Positions 13,510 through 14,700 of a DNA stretch of 14,700 nucleotides are shown here, one piece after another. The position numbers and the translations under genes are program-made. Numbering within the stretch: the first letter of the stretch is position 1; every line of letters begins with the position of its first letter. A model generated the notes under the pieces. It was not told the origin of the DNA and made no database searches. It saw only the letters and a list, made by a program, of their open reading frames with translations. Where the stretch lies: positions 1-14,700 of the forward strand of contig JAODMX010000231.1 of assembly GCA_025464735.1 (NCBI GenBank), read 5' to 3'. This stretch comes from Frondihabitans sp. GTDB taxonomy: Bacteria; Actinomycetota; Actinomycetes; Actinomycetales; Microbacteriaceae.

Positions 13510-14700
13510 TTACGCCTCGGCGAGCGAGCCGTCGTTGACGGTCTCGTCGTCGCTCGACAACTCGGGCATGCGAGGCGACACGGTCTCGAAGGCCCAGAAG
13601 ATGACGAGGCCGAGGCCGCAGCCGATGAACCATCCGTAGTTGCCGAGCCAGGTGAAATTCGGCCCGCCGGCGCCCGCGACAATCGTCGGAACGAGGGCGC
13701 AGGCGACGGAGAGTGCGCCCGCGATGACCATCGTCCAGACGGCGTTCGGGTTGAAGCCGCGGCGGTACCAGTAGCGGCCGGTGGGCGACAGCGTGAACAT
13801 GTCGTCGACGGCGATCTTCTGTTTGCCGACGAGGTAGTAGCCGGCGATGAGGAGGCCGAACAGCGGGCCGATGAGAGCGCCGAGCACGCCGAGCGTGTAC
13901 TGGATGGCCTGGGGGTTGCCGTACCAGTTCCACGGGGTGAGCAGCACCGAGCCGACGGCCGCGATCATGCCGCCCATGCGCCAGCTGATCTTCCGCGGGG
14001 CGACGTTGGAGAAGTCGAAGGCGGGGGAGATGAAGTTGGCGACGATGTTGATTCCGACGGTGGCAGTGACGAAGGTGAGACCACCGAGCAGGATCGCAAA
14101 CGGGGCGCCGATGGCCTGGACTGTTTCGATGGGATCCGTGATCAGCTTGCCGAAGACGGGTACCGTCGCCGACGCGCAGAGCACGGTCAGGATCGAGAAG
14201 AACAGGAAGTTCAGCGGAAGACCGAGCCAGTTGCCCCGCTTGACGCCCTTGAACGATTTGCCGTAGCGCGAGAAGTCACCGAAGTTGAGCATCGGACCGG
14301 AGAAGTAGCTGACCACGATCGCGATGGCCGAGATCATCACCGGGATCGCCGCGAGGAACGACAGCGGCTTGCCGACCGAGAGATTGAGGCTGATGTTTCC
14401 CCAGCCGGCCTTCGCCACGAGGTAGATCGCGAGGGCGATCATGATCACGTAGACGGCAGGACCCGCGAAGTCGATGAACTTGCGGATCGTCTCCATGCCG
14501 CGCCAGAACAGGGCGGCCTGGGCGACCCAGAGGATCGCGTACGAGATCCAGCCGAGCGCGCTCAGACCCAGGAACGAGTGGTCGAGCAAGCTCGCTGATC
14601 CTGGTAGGAATTTCAGGAAGATGATGTTGAGCGACTGAGCCGCGAGGAACGTCTGCACGCCGTACCAGGCCATGGCGATCAGCCCGCGGATGATGGCAGG
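13510..14700 (-). CDS. NCS1-family nucleobase/hydantoin/allantoin:cation symporter (5' end outside window)
   Basis: The C-terminal 396 residues of a secondary transporter of the nucleobase:cation symporter-1 family. The frame runs through the right edge, reading PAIIRGLIAMAWYGVQTF where NCS1 helix 3 begins, so roughly the first quarter is missing; the internal ATG at 14673 is not the start. Family phrases include FSGPMLNFGDFSRYGKSFKG, NWLGLPLNFLFF and ISPAFDFSNVAPRKISWRMG, followed by LTPWNWY. Known members such as Mhp1 and PucI import hydantoins, allantoin, uracil or other nucleobases with Na+ or H+. It ends in an acidic cytoplasmic tail. Co-transcription with the racemase tilts the guess toward a hydantoin or allantoin substrate. 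Confidence 0.92.
   Translation of the reverse strand, partial: PAIIRGLIAMAWYGVQTFLAAQSLNIIFLKFLPGSASLLDHSFLGLSALGWISYAILWVAQAALFWRGMETIRKFIDFAGPAVYVIMIALAIYLVAKAGWGNISLNLSVGKPLSFLAAIPVMISAIAIVVSYFSGPMLNFGDFSRYGKSFKGVKRGNWLGLPLNFLFFSILTVLCASATVPVFGKLITDPIETVQAIGAPFAILLGGLTFVTATVGINIVANFISPAFDFSNVAPRKISWRMGGMIAAVGSVLLTPWNWYGNPQAIQYTLGVLGALIGPLFGLLIAGYYLVGKQKIAVDDMFTLSPTGRYWYRRGFNPNAVWTMVIAGALSVACALVPTIVAGAGGPNFTWLGNYGWFIGCGLGLVIFWAFETVSPRMPELSSDDETVNDGSLAEA

Noticed and set aside
1..14700. Mobile element, CRISPR, tRNA or phage signatures
   Set aside because: I found no transposase-like ORF, no regularly spaced repeats, no tRNA-like cloverleaf and no phage structural gene by eye. A dedicated search could still reveal short attachment sites.

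Overview
The window is high-GC DNA with mostly GC-rich third codon positions, clear purine-rich ribosome binding sites, several GTG starts, ATGA/GTGA gene overlaps and a DtxR/IdeR-type iron box. This points to an actinobacterium. A Microbacteriaceae-like host is my guess from overall style and is not proven. I see no tRNA, rRNA, CRISPR array, transposase or phage gene. Nearly every base is in or next to a recognisable gene, and no gene-free stretch exceeds about 200 bases.

Layout: (1) The 3' end of an unidentified gene (to 115) leads into two tandem ABC importers of the polar amino acid transport (PAAT) type. System A (201-2626) has one binding protein, one permease and one ATPase. System B (2698-5616) has a lipoprotein binding protein, two different permeases and one ATPase. 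All read on the + strand with short gaps or 4-base overlaps, so they could form one long transcript. The first permease of system B has no ATG/GTG/TTG start that keeps its first membrane helix. The best ribosome binding site points to an ATC codon at 3568. (2) At 5613-5730 lies a promoter-like segment with a perfect inverted repeat, a 26-codon apparently leaderless ORF that looks like the relic of a TetR-type regulator, and then a zinc-free quinone-oxidoreductase-like gene (5727-6629). (3) A divergent unit follows: a tautomerase and a two-domain VOC protein on the - strand, and a TetR/LmrA-YxaF-like repressor on the + strand. They share an intergenic perfect 20-base palindrome, which is a very likely operator. 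(4) A FecB-like siderophore-binding lipoprotein (8643-9605) sits behind a strong DtxR/IdeR box. (5) An epoxide-hydrolase-like alpha/beta hydrolase (- strand) is divergent from a two-gene unit of unrecognised exported proteins, a 411-residue secreted protein and a 198-residue lipoprotein that overlap by 4 bases. (6) A 173-base convergent gap carries a long imperfect hairpin. (7) A - strand pair follows, an Asp/Glu/hydantoin racemase family protein and an NCS1 nucleobase/hydantoin/allantoin transporter cut by the right edge.

Functionally the window is mostly uptake (amino acids, ferric siderophore, cyclic ureide or nucleobase) plus small oxidative or detoxification enzymes under local TetR control. 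I do not see a convincing new defence or mobile system. The least explained items are the exported protein pair at 10727-12555, the hairpin at 12604-12664, the presumed TetR relic at 5650-5730 and the ATC start at 3568.
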